From Prochilodus magdalenae (Eukaryota; Chordata; Actinopteri; Characiformes; Prochilodontidae), in NCBI GenBank assembly GCA_024036415.1, contig JAMWET010000078.1, positions 268,501-332,500 on the forward strand: a DNA stretch of 64,000 nucleotides. The letters are read 5' to 3'. Shown piece by piece: positions 38,831-50,905 of the stretch; within the stretch, counting starts at the first letter, position 1, and the number at the start of each line of letters is the position of its first letter. The position numbers and the translations under genes were made by a program. The notes beneath the pieces are model-generated. The model worked only from the letters and a program-made list of their open reading frames with translations, searched no databases and was not told the origin of the DNA.

Positions 38831-40379
38831 TTACAGTATGTTAAACTCATAAAGAATTAGAATGATTTGCAGAGAGCTGCTATATTTAAATGTGCTCTCT
38901 GTGAAGCAACTTCTCATCTGCTCATTTGACTGAAGGTGTTCTTTTGGATCTTACTATAACAGGAGAAGGGGGAAATCACAGTCTTAACTCTTTCCATGCA
39001 ATTTGTAAATGATGTAAATGTAAAATTCTTTTATTTCAAGCTGTTTTTGACAATTTTTTATCAGCCCATTTATCAACAAACAATGCAAAAGGCAGCCGGT
39101 AGTTGTACGCTGTAGAGGTAAATAAAAAAAAAAGAAATGTAAGAGGTCACTGTCTGTGTTAATTCCTCTAGACTAGTTGCTAATAATGTGCTTATGACCC
39201 TACAACATCATTCTAACATTTCTCTATTGATTGCTCCAATGATCAGAGACTGAACATTGTTATCTCTGATTACAGTAAAAAGTCAGGTGTGGGTACAGAG
39301 GGGGCAAAAAACCGCCCTATAATCCTGTAAAAAGTTTTAAGTTGGTTGCTCTTATTTTTGTTGAATTCCTCAGGCTCTGCGAACCTCTACTGTGGACGAG
39401 CATCTCAGGCTCCTAGAGTGTACCAAAGTTAAATACAAAATTGCAGGTACAGGACCTGTATCTCCAGTTCCCTGAGGGCTAGCAATAAGATCCAGGGAAG
39501 TCACTGCTCGGCACGTCACCCTCTAATGGCCTGTGGAGTTTGGCTTTGTCACAGATTTTCTGCTTGTTGCAAAGCATTCCCTTCTTTTGTAGTTTTATTC
39601 ATTCATCGTCAGCAGCTAGTCATCATCAACACAACTTTCGTCCCATCACCGTTGACTTTTAAAATTATGTAGACATAACACAATACTATTAAATCATGAA
39701 ATATTACTTATTAGTTATATTAGCAATATGCAAGGACATCACTAGCCCAACATTCAGAAATCATAGAGAAGTCAAATAGCCCCAATCCAATTATAGCTGC
39801 TGGAATATTCCACTTAGAGTTTGTACATGCAATTTTGCTCTGCCCCATTGTAACCTGTGGAAAGCAATTTTGTACCTTATCTTACATTAGCAGAATGCAT
39901 TTCCCAAAAATGCTTAAAAGAACATGCATTTTAACTCCACAAAGAGCAATATGTGGTTGCATTTACTCTCAAGTACGTCCCTTCCAACAACAGTATTCAG
40001 CGTTGGCTGTGTTATGGAGCTATTACTGTATTGGTAATCACTTTGGCACTGAGACGTAAATCTAGGGTTGCCAAGTTGCTCTAAAATGACCACACCAAAT
40101 GGTTTTCGCTCATGTTTAATAAAATTATTGTTGTTCTGTTGTTATATAAAGAATGCTCTTGAAAAAGAAAGATGAAAGCCTTACTAGGCATTTTGACAGC
40201 CTAAACTGATTTTATGTGTGGCAGTCTATTATTTTGTGAATGGATTTATATAGATGGGAACAGATTACTATGTGATGACTTCATAAAAGAATATGTTTTG
40301 CACTGTTTCTTCTAGCTGGGAAATAAAGTGAATATGACAAGCACTGGGTGAGCACCTACTGATTTTTACTGACTGATAC

Positions 40380-41560
40380 TACCTCAGCCAGGAGCCAAAC
40401 AGATTCAGAGCATGAATGCCAGTGCACATCCAGGCCCACTAACAGGTTGAAATGACAAATGCATTAGCCACACTGTGACTCCTGTGGTGAAGAAGGCTAT
40501 CGAGCAGTGGGTTGTACAAACAGGAAAAACCTCCAAACTAACGAGACCAAACCAAGAGAGATATGACCCCTATGAAACAGGGCTACAACAACTACCAAAC
40601 AGCTGCATGAGGTCAGTGTTTCCTGAACATGTACTTACAAATAAAGTTGCCAGAAAGAGTTCTACGTGTCGAGGCTTAAGAAAAGCCATATTGGCTCCAT
40701 ATAGGTCGTTTTAACAGGTGGTTCACTAAAGCCAAGTGTAGAGAACCAAGTCCAGGCCATTAACCATTTAGGAGTCTAGGTTTACTCCTGGCATTGGAAA
40801 ACTCGACAGAATGTTGCGCAAAAGAAGCACAAAAGATGCTCCCAAACAACACAAGACAAAGTGGTCCTACTGGTTGGGAAATCTTTAAACGGATCTAACC
40901 AGGATAAATAAATCACAGCTTCCAAAAGTTACAAGTATGGCACATAGCAAGGTGGGGTAACAGAATGGTATGATAAACCCACAGGTAATATGTAAAGTGC
41001 TTCCCAGCTGTGCCATCTCAAGCCGGTTAGCATGAGGAGATATGCTGGACAAATTAAAATACCTCTGCGAACAGCAGAGAAATGACGTCCAGCATAAACT
41101 CTCTCCACTGTCAGAACATACTGCACCTACTGCAGAAGGCACTGCTGACCAGCCAAAATCTCACACGCCTCTAATACCCCTAAGGTGAGCTCAGACACTG
41201 GGGCATATACTGTGAGGCAGACTGTGAAGACTTTGAAGTTGAACTTGAAGCACAACATATCCTTAGAGGGCTTACACATCCATCCCTAAACCACTCCTCA
41301 AGGAAATCAAAGAGTATATTAAAGACTTATTGGCTAACAAGTGGACTGTGAAATCAAAGTTGCTATATGCTGCACCAGTAGTTTGTATTCAAAAGTAGAA
41401 TGACACTCTCTCTCTATGTATCGATTATGATCAGCTCCATCTTAAGACTACGCCTATCTGGTATCCCCTGCTCCAACTTCAGAAGAACCAGCCTATAGCT
41501 TTTTTAAATGTTTCAATGTCTTTCTGAGAATATTCAATGCATCTGCTGATTAATTCTTAC
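40380..41560 (+). pseudogene. Fossil Ty3/gypsy-type retroelement fragment (reverse transcriptase region)
   Basis: Translated on the plus strand with several stops and frame changes, 41284-41500 resembles the start of a Ty3/gypsy reverse transcriptase. There is a KEIKEYIKDLL..KWTVKS block, then an AAPVV block, then CIDY, then a KTTP-like motif. The region 41040-41160 resembles the spacer before it (LDKLKYLCEQQ). The catalytic YxDD motif, RNase H, integrase and LTRs are not found. It is an old truncated copy without capacity to move. I cannot assign the clade beyond gypsy-like. Confidence 0.7.
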
Positions 41561-42539
41561 TTAGAACTGCATTATGTAACATAATTTCAAAAACATACAT
41601 AAAGGGTGCCGATAATTTCAAGACCGTGTCATCTAGTGGATCATCTAGTATCAGCAAGGAGCTCAGTGAATACACCAGTTAGGACACTCAGAAAACATGT
41701 TTCTGAAACTGTCTGAAAATTGCAATGCCAGCTTCATCCTAAACTACATTCAAGATTTTGCATGATTAGCCAAGCTTTGGTCTCTAGTCAATCCCAACTT
41801 AGTTCTCACATTAATAAAGCAACCCAAGCACAACAGTAATGACAGGGAAACAGCTGCCATCACAAAGACACCTGTAAAATGGAAAATGAGGCATCAGCAG
41901 AGCTTAGAAAGTCAGATAGAGATTGTTGGGCTTGCCCTCCTCTTACAGCTGAACTTCAGACAATTGTGATTTAAGGATGATCTTCAGTAAGTTTCAGACA
42001 GCAAACACATCCTTTTTCCCCAACCTTATCCTTTTGTAATTTTCCATCCGTGCACACAAATACCACTTTGCAATTGGGAGATGTTGTTGTGCTCATCTCA
42101 GCAGCATTCTTTTCCTCTGGACATCTAGAGTACATGAGTGCAAGTCAAATACAGAATATCATTTAGTCGCTAGGGTCTGCACAGCCATACAAGTGGAACA
42201 TTTCTAGCAGTTTTAAAACTTTTTTTCCCAGAATTCCACACGCAGCATAATGACTCAGCTTATTTGAAGATTGCTTTCACTGCTGGCTTAGCCCCAGGAG
42301 ATCATATGGATGTTGGTAATATCTTACAGCTTGCATGAGTAAATCATAAAGTGTTCATTAAGCATCGAGGGAGAATGGAAGAATGGATTGGGACTTATCT
42401 GCAAACTGAAGTTAGAGTGAGATGATACATAAGGCTCTACTGGTCAGTCCAGTTAGGGCATTAATGCCAGTGCATAGACCCAGGTCAGGAAATAGGTCTG
42501 GTTTTATGACACCACTGGCTATAAAGAGTGTATAAACCA

Positions 42540-42721
42540 GAACAGTGCAAAAGTCAGAGACCACTCTCCATCCATTTTACTTTTATATCTTCCAGTATGT
42601 AGTTGGTCCACCCTGTTGGCAGCGTCCAGCCCTTTTAGTGACTTGCTTTCAGTTTTTAAAGAAATCTATCCTACTTTCTGGGCCAGCGCAATAGTAACCA
42701 TTCGTTACCTCCAACATGTAT
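42540..42721 (+). mobile_element. Tc1-like end fragment
   Basis: Starts with AGTGCAAAAGTCAGAGACCA, the inverse of the end at about 29055, followed by decayed sequence. A further element starts at about 42722. Confidence 0.45.
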
Positions 42722-43690
42722 ATTCGAGATGCACCAAAATGAAACACTTGGCCGAAGGTAGAAGGCTGCACATCGAACACGGTTTTTCAGTGTTTTATTA
42801 ATTTTGCCACTTTTTCACCATTGCATAGATTAAATAGGCAAGCGAAAGTGGGCCAAATATTTACAACATGCATTTGGCCCACCTATCCTAAATCAGATCT
42901 GGTCCACTTTTGGCACAGATACAGTAGAGTTGCCTACTTCTGGCCTGGCCTTAATGTGGCCCACATCTTGCTACCGGGAGAGGTTCAGCTAAGTGCCATC
43001 AACCTCATCTGGCAAGTGGGTCAGGTTAAAAATGGGGAATGTGGGCCAGAACAGTTTTGCTGTCTGGGATGTACTTTTGTCTTGGTTTTTGGGTAAAAAG
43101 CAATCACTAAACTGTATTTTAAACATACTTACTGAACAGTAAAAAGTTTAACATCCCAGACATACCAACAAAGCACAATATAACAAAAACCATCTCAGTC
43201 AACATTCACAAAGAGTGCCTCACAAAGATGCGGGCTTGCGCACTGAGAAAACAGGTGAGAGAGACAGACAGAGAAAGGGCATGAGCACGAGTGCTGAGAA
43301 GCTGCTGTCTGTCTGCCTCGTCACACAAATCACACACAGAAAATGCTAATGGCTGTGTTCTTTACTCTTGCTGGAGTTTCCTTTGGTTTGAATGTTAGGA
43401 ACTGTATAAGAGCAGTAAAACATCAGCACTTCCAGTGTGACTCACTGTGGAATATTAAGGTGTTAAATTGGGTATTAGCCCAGAGCAATTGGTTCTAGCC
43501 CTGGAACTAAGGAGAAAAAATTTCACTCTGGTGCCTATCTACATCCAGGAACTGGAAAAAGCGTCATCATTGTTCAGTACACATTATTCTGTAAAAATAT
43601 TAGGTATTTTTCCTTCACTTTGTATTACATTTTTTTTGCCATTTTCGCCTAATTTCAGTTCCCGAATATTTGGTTCATCCCTAATATATA
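42722..43690. mobile_element. hAT-like element with a nested TGGCCCA-rich repeat
   Basis: Left GAGATGCACCAAAATGAAAC with CTTGGCCGAAGG, and right TTCGCCTAATTTCAG with TTTGGTTCATCCCTAA, are the inverted ends of a recalled hAT family. At about 42845-43075 a separate repeat rich in TTGGCCCA/TGGGCCA is inserted. A related TGGCCCA-rich repeat is at about 61780-61935. No transposase frame is seen. Confidence 0.55.
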
Positions 43691-43709
43691 TGTGTTTTCT
43701 TTAATCTTG

Positions 43710-43905
43710 ATACTCTGCAGGAGTGAAATGCTGATAGGAAAAAAACGTTCAAAGAGTAGAAGCTAGATATAGTCAAAGGAATTTGTTAAAGCCAATCGCC
43801 TACAATGTCGCTTCACCTCATCGTAATTCATTCTAAATCGTGGGAACAAATTCTGTACTCCCTTAGGAAATGACTGGTCGCCTGCTAGTGTGAACGTTGA
43901 GTAAG
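43710..43905. repeat. Possible DNA-transposon end with TTCACACTAG inverted repeat
   Basis: CGCCTGCTAGTGTGAACG at about 43880 is the inverse of CGTTCACACTAGTCGG at about 3762. AATTTGTT.AAGCCAATC is shared between 43780 and 4148. Both loci may be remnants of one family. Confidence 0.4.
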
Positions 43906-44670
43906 GTTCACTCTCAGCTTCCTCACAATAAAACTCTCTCTCACATAGCCTACATTTTGCCTCAACACATTTGTTACAAGCAGGTTTTAATGTTGACTTT
44001 GCACGTTTTCTTGTCCTTCTTTAATTTACAGCTACATATGACAGCTACACATCCTTTCAGACCCAGAGCTCCGAGTTGTCATCTCACAGTTGAAGAATTA
44101 CCTGAACGCCCATGGACTGTTTTTTTTTTTTAGATCTGAGGGAAGAGTGGTGCTTAATATCCTCTGTTTTTCTGATGGTGACAGTTTTGGTGGTCTACGA
44201 GGTCTTGGAGGTTATAGAAGTCCCATTTTCTCTAGATCTTTGAGTTTTGGAAACTCCCGTTTCCTCTCTTCATTTCATCTGACGTTCCCTTACTCTTTAC
44301 GCAAGAGGATTATTTTATATCTAATCTTCCCAGAAATTCCTCCTGGAATAAATCATTTTGACTGGAAACTGAATAAATGGATGGCAAGGGTGGTCTCCGA
44401 TTTTCTCACAGAACTGAAAAAGAAGAGAGGGACCACCAAAGTCTAACAGTCGGCGTGATTTCCAAAGTGTGCGCAAAAAATGAGCAGTGTGAGAGACACA
44501 GACTTCCAACATAACAGAGCAAAAGAATTCCATTGTAGCTAAAAGAAGGAGGTCTTCCCCTGTGCCGCAGGGGCTTATTAACGCCTCCGTGACTCTCTTG
44601 TAGTAGCTGAGAAGAGGGAAAACAGGAGGGAGGGAGGAACAGCGAGAAAGGAATGGTTTGACTGTCTTAC

Positions 44671-44752
44671 CGTACGAATAGCTGCTTTGAACGGACGCCG
44701 CGAGGAGCGTCAGGGCAACGAGCGTGGACAGCGGGAATGACGGGAATGCCAT
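44671..44752 (-). CDS. First coding exon (signal peptide) of an unidentified secreted or membrane protein
   Basis: Seen: on the minus strand an ATG at 44752-44750 has A at -3 and G at +4, a good vertebrate initiation context. It opens 27 complete codons plus one base (phase 1), ending at 44671 directly before GTAAGA, a strong 5' splice site. The peptide starts MAFPSFPLSTLVALTLLA and continues ASVQSSYSY. This is a short N-region, a hydrophobic core of about 12 residues and a small-residue stretch suited to signal peptidase cleavage near the AASVQS segment. An in-frame upstream ATG at 44776 would add eight residues (MRECTRAN) ahead of the same core. Inference: this is the first coding exon of a secreted or type I membrane protein whose remaining exons lie to the left. 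The reading frame runs on past the donor by chance for about 115 codons. That part lacks family resemblance and is taken to be intron. I could not identify the family from 27 residues. Confidence 0.72.
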
Positions 44753-44832
44753 ATTCGCGCGCGTGCACTCTCTCATCCGGCTGAGCTGAAACCTCACGAG
44801 ACCTGAAGATACGATGCTTAGCGAACTGCTAC
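44753..44832 (-). other. 5' UTR part of the signal-peptide exon, with upstream 3' splice site
   Basis: Reading the minus strand toward the ATG, positions 44855-44833 form a pyrimidine-rich tract (CTCCCTCTCTCCTGCCTG then TGTAG), ending in an AG at 44834-44833. This is a textbook 3' splice site. A second AG four bases further (44830-44829) is a possible tandem acceptor. Branch-point-like TGATT/CTGAT motifs lie 35-46 bases upstream. The exon would therefore be 162 nt (44832-44671), with 80 nt of 5' UTR before the ATG. This implies at least one earlier non-coding exon to the right, most plausibly in the CpG-rich region at 50-52.9 kb. The alternative is that transcription starts inside this segment and the acceptor resemblance is chance. 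Confidence 0.6.
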
Positions 44833-44981
44833 CTACACAGGCAGGAGAGAGGGAGCACACATTCAATCAACACTCATCAGTACATTTAGCCAGCTGGTTG
44901 AATAGTGCATGTGTACAAACCCGCGCGTGACATACAGATGCACTGTCTCAGAGATTCCATCGACCCGTTTTGTGTCACTCG

Positions 44982-44983
<2 letters not shown>

Positions 44984-45054
<71 letters not shown>
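44984..45054. repeat. (GT)n microsatellite, about 35 units
   Basis: An uninterrupted 71-base GT run, 150 bases upstream of the 3' splice site of the minus-strand signal-peptide exon, hence in its intron 1 (or promoter). On the transcribed strand it reads CA. Confidence 0.97.
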
Positions 45055-45059
<5 letters not shown>

Positions 45060-45409
45060 ACGCAGCGATCGAATCTCAGAGCAGAAACACAGCCTACGCT
45101 GGAACCTTGGCTAGAGAGATGCAACACTGTGAGGTCATTTTGCTACCACTTAAAGGGGAACTCCACAAGTTGCTCATAACGTCTCCATAATGAAAGGTGT
45201 ATTAAAGATAAACACACAATCACTCAGAGTCACTTCAGTGAAATGCTTCATTCTACAGAAACAGACTGACTCAGATTGTTCACAGTGGTGCTGATAGGAA
45301 CCAGATGTATGAATAGTTTAATGCCTCTAAAAGCTGCCTCACCGAATATAAGCCTATGAAATAGTTACGAGTACATTGCCTGGTGCTTCATTTATGGTTT
45401 GTTAAGATA

Positions 45410-46190
45410 TGTGTTGGGATAGTAGACGGAATGTCGTCCGACAGGATTGAAACTTGGTGGGTAGGTTTGACATCATGAGACATGAGAAAGAAGCAAGGAC
45501 GGGACTTATTGCTGTACCAGACCAATCCATGCCCTCCGCTATTCAGCCTGTTAGTGCCAGCACCACTGGCAGACGGCTGCATGACGCAGGGCTACATGCA
45601 TGTATGCCGTTACGATGACTGCTCTTAACACCATGTCAGTGTCACCAAAGACTGCAATGGTGTCGTGCAAGAAGCAGGACTCATCACTAAAGATGACCTG
45701 CTACCATACTGAATAACTACTCAGAATGGCAGCGGGTCATCTTTAGTGATGAGTCCTGCTTTTGTTTTGGTGGAGAAGACCAATTAATCCATGTGTGGAG
45801 GCACTGTGGTCAGCATGGAAATTAGCGGTTTGTTGTTACGCATCGCACAAATCGAAAGGCCTGGTGACACTGTACCTCCACCACTTTTACAAAATCTGCA
45901 GGAACTGTGTGAGAATATTCAAGCTGCATAGGATGGATTATTACAGGACCCCATTAGGAACCTCTACAACTCCATGCAGAGACTTATGCATGTTGCATTA
46001 GCAAATGTGGCAGCCCAAGGTCATACTGAGAGACACTACTTCTGTATGTGTGGCTCTATAATTATTGCCCATATCAGTCTAAAATTTGAATCTTTTGTTG
46101 TTTATGCTAACCTTTATCTTTGTTCTGTATAGCATTGCAATCTGACACTTCCCTCTGGGTACAATTATTGACGAGGAGTGTTTATTTTCA
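45410..46190 (+). mobile_element. Tc1-like transposon copy with a 31-bp inverted duplication (family A)
   Basis: The segment 45725-45830 encodes WQRVIFSDESCF and an IHVWR block, the catalytic-core segment of Tc1-type transposases. From 45888 the C-terminal part (ELCENIQAAWMDYYRT-like, frame-shifted) follows, then the tail CACTTCCCTCTGGGT. The middle of the core is deleted. At 45672-45702 sits an inverted copy of 45731-45761 that the sister copy at 62225 lacks. Confidence 0.8.
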
Positions 46191-49100
46191 ATCCATTAAT
46201 GCAGGGCATTATAAGGCAAAGAAAACATATCATGACCTATGACACCTAACGCCATAGTCAGACATCTCCTAAGAATCCCCCAATTTCTTTATTTTTTTTT
46301 AATTCTATTATTAAATATTAAAGGATCACTCAGAGAAGACTGGCTTGAAATCTTTCATTTAAATAAACATGTTTAGGTTCACTGGCTGTTTTGACCAGCA
46401 AATAAAATGACTGCATTTGAATAAATGGGTGACTTTCACACTGAATTGACTGCTGTAACATATACTGCAAATATTCTATTGACACAAAACGTATTATTAA
46501 ACTGCTACCATTTCACTGTTTTTATACTTGCTGTTTATCGTTGTAAGTCACTAAAATCACACGAAGAAAGCTTGTCTTTCAGATTTGCCACTATTTCAGC
46601 ATGTACCTTGACTGGTGGTTTTGGAAGGTAAATGAAATGGCTACTGCTTTAGTAAGTCTGTTCACAATGCACCAGTTCACATCAGACCACTCTGAATGAC
46701 TTTGTTTACATCTCAACCACAGAATTATGCAGAAATGTCAGAAAGAATTATGCAGAAATGCTGGAAAATTTCCCTTAGTTCGTGTCACATATTTTATTGA
46801 GCCTCAAATAGTTCCTAATTTTCCTGTTTTAAAGGGAATTAAAAAAGAATCCACAGTTCCTATAAATGTTTTGCATTATTAAGCTCTTTAGACCACCCAG
46901 AAAGTGTTGACTTGGGTAGTTTAATTGGATATTTCGGGTAATAATTAAAATTTATTGTGCACTGTAAACATCACAACCTATGTTGATCAGCACCACTGTA
47001 ACGAAATCTGGAGTCAGGGCATTCCTCTATAATGGACCACTGCACATCAAACCGCTCTAAACTACAATCTTAGTGATTGAATTATCCTGAAATGTTGAAA
47101 AATCATTTAACACAGTGATCTAAACTTTGTGATTTGAGAATGTGATTGTGGTCAGACCCTTTTTGGCAACTTCAGTTGACACAGAATCACTGTGTAATGC
47201 ACAGACTACTGACAATATGACATGCTGACTGCACATGCAGTGTAAATCCCAACCTAAGTGAAGTAAAACCAAAGGCTAGGAGGCTACTATGATCTGGAGG
47301 GATAAATGGTTATGCAGGTATAAATGGTTTTGTAGGTAATTAAACTAAAAAGATCACAAACAGCTGTTTAATTGGCTATCCTTCCTGGGTAATGACAATT
47401 ACACTGATGGTGCAATGAGCCATTGCTTTAGTCAATCATAACATAGCTAACATGCTACTGAAAGGACAGTTTATCAGTAGTTTGCCAACACAATGTAATG
47501 ATGGCATCCAGTACAGCCATCTCTTGTCAAACTGTTTCTGTAAAGGGGGATTTATTTTGTGTGACTGAAGATGTGGCATAGCATTGCTTAATACAGAGTC
47601 TAGAACTAATTTAGTTGAATTTAATGGGTAGCCTAGCTTGCAGGAAACATTTATTCTCATAGCAAACCAGGTCCATAACCTACATTTTACATAAATACCA
47701 GCCACTAAGCAAGTGTTATTTTATTTTCACTCGGAAAGTCAGTCAAAGCTGTGAGTTGACCAATGCATTTGTGCCGTCATTCTGTAGTTAGCGCCATGCA
47801 TTCATGCCTGTATAAGGAACTGTGGGTCTATGAGGAATGAGAACAATGAATAGAGTTTTTGAAAATAGCCGATGTTGCATCCTGTGGTGATCAAAAATGT
47901 TCTAAACCCAACACGCTTTGTCCTAGGAACATTTTTCAACCACAAATCACTGGATTCTCTGAATTGGAATGTGGTTAAAGAGTCAAAATACGACTTTTGC
48001 TATGTAATATACTGTGAACCGGGTTGGCATAATTACCCTGGCAGCTTCCTTTAAAACCATACAAACTAGCATGTTTTGCCAGTGCAGTAGCCCAGGCTGA
48101 CCTCCACCCAGGCTATACTGCCCAACATGACCAGACTGAAGGTGTTTTTTCTCCTCTTTTAATGCTCCTCTTTTAAACACTCAAAGAAGACTAACAAACC
48201 ATAAAGTGATACATCCATTATAACCCAACAAATTATCTCACCCATCAAGTGGTCATACCAAACACGCTCATATTAGTGCAGCGTAATAACTGAATATTAG
48301 ATATAAATTGAGAACAGATTCAGTTTAATATCGATACTCATCCCCTGTTCCAGTAACCAACAGGAATACCCATGAACAGACCCCTCAAGTCATGCACCAT
48401 TCTGTTGTCAGCGTCATTCAGGCCTAAACTGGTTATCTCTATGGCAGAAACGAATGCTGTTTTTAAATAAAAACACGCCACTGCTGTGTCCTGTTGTGTC
48501 CTGTAACCAAGATGCTCAAAAGCTATGGTTTTGCCCTGTGTATATTTCCTTCTAAGTGTCAATGGATCTTCTGAATGACAAGGTCATTTAGCAATCAAAA
48601 CATGCCTAATGCCACATCCATGCTTAAGGCAAGCTAACACTCCTCTGCACTGGAATAACCATGAACAAAATGAAGTCTACTAATGAACATTAACATTATA
48701 TGGTACATTATATAGCAATATACATTATACAGCAATGTCAGCTACTAAAACTGCAGCCCAAACTGTACCTGTGCAATGTAAACACCAATTGTTAGTGAAA
48801 ATTGTCAGTAAGCTTTAGCCAGTTATTCTGTTCACTAGCTAGCACATTAAGTATTTGTTACACACATATACATAACCCCTATCATACATGTCAACTTTTC
48901 ATAACATGCAAAGCGGTAACTTTCACATTAGAAGAAGCTTTTGCTTATCGATTGACCACCCCACTGATACAGCTAATTTCCAATTGTCAGTGATGTTAGC
49001 ATAAAGCTAGCTAACAGTGTTGTCCATCTCTTTACCACATTGGGTTACAAATACTGCAAGTATATCTAACCAAAAATGCAGATGCACATTAGTCTTTCAA

Positions 49101-49999
49101 GCAAACTATTCTGACATTTTGTAGTGGAATTGTCCAGTGTATTATTCCGCAAACCTTCGAGTCTAGCACTGAATACTGGTTGAGGTTGTTTAGCCTACTA
49201 GCTATCTTTTAGCTTGTTTATATATCTTTAAAAATATATATAGTCCATATCCGCTTGGTGAGTTAATAAGCAATATAAGCAGTGGGCATTATATAATGTT
49301 TCTTGCTATGAATCCTCAGTTGTCTTTTTCTGTACTGCTTAGCTATGACAGCTAATCATAGCTAACGATCTTCAGCTGAGATAGCGATAACAGGCCTTCA
49401 CTAGCTAGCTAGCTGCATCAGCCCCTGTCAGACAGACAACCTGACATAATATAATATGTGGGTCCATAGCGATACACATAGCGAACACCCTATAATATCC
49501 ATAGCTTGTATCGATAATATCCAGTATCCTGACTACTGTGTTTGCGCAGATGTCCACAATAAAGAGGCACTTTACCTGCCAACACCACAATAATGTTGGC
49601 CCACTGTCTTTCTTACTCGCTGATACTGGCTGTCTTTTAGGCTGTTAGCTATGTTTTAGCCTCCTAGCCTCTTTTAGCCATCTTTTAGCCTTGTTGTTAA
49701 GAAAATAAGTTTTCAGTGCATTATCGTTAACACCTTTCTACTTCATCTATTAAGTCGGGTCTGTTTATAGATTCATGTTTTTAATGAATTCAGTTGTTGG
49801 CAAGTCTCAGAACACCCGTCAGGTTTCAGAGCAGGGACACCAGATTCTCTGATGGCTTTATGTGATGTTGGGCTCACTGCATCTGTTTATTTTCATCCTT
49901 TGTATCAGGATGTCGTCGTTGTGGTCGGTGTGTTATTACATTTAACAGACCCTGTTCAGGCTGACAGGACGGTGAGCTCCGGTGCTGTCAAGTTAGGCG
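46191..49999. other. Probable intron 1 of the minus-strand gene, no exon recognised
   Basis: AT-rich with many GCTAGC/TAGCTA words and weak repeats at 46660 and 46990. If the first exon lies in the CpG-rich region, this is intron. Confidence 0.45.
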
Positions 50000-50699
50000 T
50001 TTAGGCCGCTCTTCGTCAGAAGCAGAAATGAGATGCTTCGTCAAGCGCAGTCTGGACAGAGCACTGGACAGATGTGTGGAACAATAGGCGGGAAAAGGCA
50101 CTTCGCCCTCCCCCTCCTACTCCCCTCCCCTGCTTCTCCTGCTGTGACCGCTGCACGCGCGCGCTTGGGAGGAGGAAGGTGCACGCGTCGCCACTGAGAC
50201 TCCGGTCACAAACAGACACACACAGGCCTCAGGATGCTCCCGGTGTATTGTAGTCAGCTCACACAGATGCGGCTCGAGACACAGAGTCCCTTACACAAAC
50301 ACAAGCACACATTCTCGCGCCCACTGAGGGTCAGTACTCCTCAGCGCACGAGCCTATATTGGTTTCATCGAAAGTCAAGGCGATCCGGGTTGTTTATCAG
50401 CTCCTTCGATACACGCGCGAGAAGACGGACAGTGTGACCGTTAGAGAGAGAGAGTGAGGGGGTGTTGAGAGAAATAATGAAAGAAGGAGACGTTGAGCGA
50501 CATGAGGGAGAGAGAGAGACACAGAGAGAGGGTCTTTTAGCAAATCCTCACGGGGTTTTTCTTTCTAGCCCGGGCCGAGGGCGCTACCTGCTGTAAGAGG
50601 ACCTGAAAGAGACACGCCCGTTGGGGCGTGTGTTTTGGGGGTGGGGGCTCTCTCGCACCGCCTTCATTCTCTCGTCAGCGAACACCTTGTCTCGCCTTC

Positions 50700-50905
50700 C
50701 TCTGTCTCTCTAGTTTTCTTTCCTCTCTCTATCTCTCTCGCTCAGTCTCCCCCTCTCTCCACATCTCTCTCTCTGTCTGCCCACTTCTTCTCTCCTTTCC
50801 TTTCCCCATTTTCTCTCTCTCTACCCCTCTTTCGCTACATATCTTTATTTTTCTATCGTTCTCTCTCTCTCTCTCTCTCTCCCTCTCTCTCTCTCTCACC
50901 CACTG
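50700..50905. repeat. Pyrimidine-rich (CT)n tract at the left side of the CpG region
   Basis: About 200 bases are almost pure C/T on the plus strand, with an uninterrupted (CT)n core near 50858-50900. The minus strand is therefore GA-rich. Confidence 0.9.

Larger units (their letters stand above)
34860..40379. other. No gene recognised; scattered small repeats
   Basis: Apart from the Tc1 fragments at 36567 and 38665, only AT-rich sequence and a (TATC)n run near 36189 are seen. TACACTATATGACAAAAATG near 35827 resembles a Tc1 terminal repeat. A GGCCTGTCGATT word near 35208 resembles the end of another element. Confidence 0.5.

Noticed and set aside
44090..44446. 118-codon plus-strand frame
   Set aside because: Includes a poly-T-encoded Phe run, has no recognisable family, and lies antisense in the presumed intron next to the signal-peptide exon.
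44321..44670. Continuation of the signal-peptide frame past the GTAAGA donor, giving 181 codons in all
   Set aside because: The residues after the donor lack protein-like pattern and the donor is strong, so this part is taken as intron.
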